DNA from: a virus
IMG/VR virus record: IMGVR_UViG_3300037804_000367
Location: 1 to 64,000 of that record
Reading direction: 5' to 3' (one strand)
DNA: 64,000 bases
Shown here piece by piece: positions 62,839 to 64,000 of the stretch (its first letter is position 1; each line of letters begins with the position of its first letter). Position numbers and translations under genes: made by a program. The notes beneath the pieces were generated by a model. It did no database searches and was not told where the DNA came from. It worked only from the letters and a program-made list of their open reading frames with translations.

Positions 62839-62866
62839 AATATACACCCTTAACTAGATAAGTCAA
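62839..62866 (-). promoter_or_regulatory. conserved early promoter (leftward)
   Basis: Minus-strand TTGACT (62866-62861), 16-base spacer, TATATT (62844-62839). Best match to the family consensus. Confidence 0.82.
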
Positions 62867-63114
62867 CTACAAATCAAATGTTTTTTCATCGTTTGTTCTA
62901 AAATGTGAGTGGTCACTTCTGCCTTTTTTACAATAGTGCATTGTTTAAGTATTGATTTGTCAGCTGACCATTTAATAACCCACTGCAAGGTTTGTTCGTT
63001 TAAGCTAAAGATATTTTTATGTTCTGTTCTTAAATATCGTATTTCATTCTCAACTACAAGGCTACCACTTGCGGTAGTACCATACAATCTTCTTTTGCGC
63101 TTATAATATTTCAT
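62863..63114 (-). CDS. MxxHL-tail protein
   Basis: 83 residues; basic start (YYKRKRRLYG), strands, then VTTHILEQTMKKHLICS. Its stop overlaps the -35 of the promoter at 62839. Confidence 0.57.
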   Translation of the reverse strand: MKYYKRKRRLYGTTASGSLVVENEIRYLRTEHKNIFSLNEQTLQWVIKWSADKSILKQCTIVKKAEVTTHILEQTMKKHLICS

Positions 63115-63623
63115 GACAAGTGTTCCTTCATTTTACGATCTAATATATACTGATCATACTTGAGTTTTGAAATTTCCTTTATTTGATTATATTCCAAATT
63201 AGTATGAATAAATTCTGCTGAATCGCCATAGCTATTAGGTATAGTGAAAGGACTTTCAAAATAAAACGTGTTATTATTATAACCAGTACATTGATAACAT
63301 GGGTCACCGTGATAATAAAACATCTGAAAGAATTTACCAATAAGTAGTTTACTTTTATTGTCAATTGTATCTTGATGAGATTTCATTTTGATAAAGGTCT
63401 TTGCTTGGTTGTAAAATTGTTTAGTTGTAGGCTTGTACAATTTTTCGAAATCTCGAACAGATTCTACAAACACAAATCCATTACAACATTTTAAAGTAAC
63501 CCACTCGTGTAAAGCATTTTCATCATGGTCCCAATTAGTATCATATTGCTCTAATGTTACTGCGACACAAACATCGTGGTCATGAGAGGTCCAATATGAT
63601 TTTAACAAATTATTATAGTTCAT
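63111..63623 (-). CDS. MxxHL-tail protein
   Basis: 170 residues, the longest non-repeat member. The beta-rich body appears to contain two similar halves (VTLKCCNGFVFVESVRDFEK; FYYHGDPCYQCTGYNNNTFY), tail ISKLKYDQYILDRKMKEHLS. Confidence 0.58.
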   Translation of the reverse strand: MNYNNLLKSYWTSHDHDVCVAVTLEQYDTNWDHDENALHEWVTLKCCNGFVFVESVRDFEKLYKPTTKQFYNQAKTFIKMKSHQDTIDNKSKLLIGKFFQMFYYHGDPCYQCTGYNNNTFYFESPFTIPNSYGDSAEFIHTNLEYNQIKEISKLKYDQYILDRKMKEHLS

Positions 63624-63991
63624 ATTAAATGCTCACTCATCTTTTCTTCTAATTGCTGTTCAATAATTTGTTGCTTGGAATGATCGAATCTATTTTCATC
63701 ATACCATTTGTCTATGTGCTGTAGACAGTGCCTCTGAAGGTAACCACCAAATTGCAACACTTTTGCACCTGGTCTTATATTCCATTTGTATGACAAGTAT
63801 TCAGATGCTAGTTCACCGAACCTCAAACCATTCCAATCGAAAGTGTCACTATTAAACCATTTATCAAAATGATCACTGCAATGAATACACAACATACTCA
63901 CTGAAGTTAATGGGAATGTTTGTTCAGAGTACCACTCGTCAAAGTGACGAGCATTAGCTGAGAACCATTCATTTGTGTATTCAATTTTCAT
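63620..63991 (-). CDS. HFDKWF-repeat protein, MxxHL tail
   Basis: 123 residues. Repeats of HFDEWYSEQTF, CSDHFDKWFNSDTFDW and CLQHIDKWYDENRFD, tail QQLEEKMSEHLI. Paralogue of 54844-55203. Close to the right edge; the ATG at 63991 appears complete. Confidence 0.6.
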   Translation of the reverse strand: MKIEYTNEWFSANARHFDEWYSEQTFPLTSVSMLCIHCSDHFDKWFNSDTFDWNGLRFGELASEYLSYKWNIRPGAKVLQFGGYLQRHCLQHIDKWYDENRFDHSKQQIIEQQLEEKMSEHLI

Positions 63992-64000
63992 TAGTTTAGA

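Overview
The window looks like a stretch of a large, AT-rich, T4-like (straboviral/tevenviral-grade) myovirus that infects a Gram-negative host. It encodes a T4-type replication set in a T4-like order (gp32-like single-strand binding protein, a possible gp59/gp33 pair, a gp41/DnaB helicase and a probable sliding clamp) and class Ia ribonucleotide reductase. Eleven exact copies of the T4 late-promoter octamer TATAAATA lie in plausible positions. A different, strongly conserved sigma70-type promoter recurs 14 times in front of leftward operons. Several proteins carry lipoprotein signals, which suggests a diderm host. Genus and host cannot be fixed from sequence alone.

Layout. 0-10 kb: NAD metabolism (bifunctional NMN adenylyltransferase/Nudix), a sulfotransferase, PTH2-type peptidyl-tRNA hydrolase, small genes, then nrdA/nrdB. 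nrdA is flanked by a Vsr/EDxHD-type homing endonuclease, with a duplicated fragment of the nrdA 3' end on the far side of it. 10-20 kb: lipoproteins, a P-loop protein, a fused glycosyltransferase-sulfotransferase, clamp, gp32, loader candidate, gp41 helicase, a second EDxHD homing endonuclease and a metallophosphoesterase. 20-27 kb: phosphoribosyltransferase, QueE, a putative internal head protein, NAD-dependent DNA ligase. 27-36 kb: a leftward RNA region with a ~680-nt structured RNA candidate ending in an intrinsic terminator, about 27 normal tRNAs covering all 20 amino acids, several aberrant or expanded tRNA-like RNAs, at least two small helix-closed RNAs and three HNH endonucleases with late promoters. 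36-44.5 kb: two large late proteins, Nudix hydrolase, a second metallophosphoesterase, lipoprotein, QueC. 44.4-46.5 kb: about 1.6 kb of mostly non-coding repeats around one rightward gene. 46.5-64 kb: a dense leftward early region of small, mostly unrecognised genes.

The most striking signal is in the last region. About 23 otherwise different small proteins end in the same C-terminal motif (M-x-x-H-L, usually on a short predicted helix). They include a DUF4116-like 22-residue repeat family, an 80-residue paralogue family and an HFDKWF-repeat family. This looks like an undescribed early accessory protein system built on a shared C-terminal module.

How the parts fit: the early region would be expressed from the strong conserved promoters and probably reshapes the host. 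The NAD, nucleotide (Nrd, HPRT) and queuosine-precursor (QueE, QueC) genes supply or protect metabolites. The tRNA/RNA block supports translation and perhaps counters tRNA-targeting defences. Late promoters drive head proteins, lipoproteins and the selfish endonucleases.
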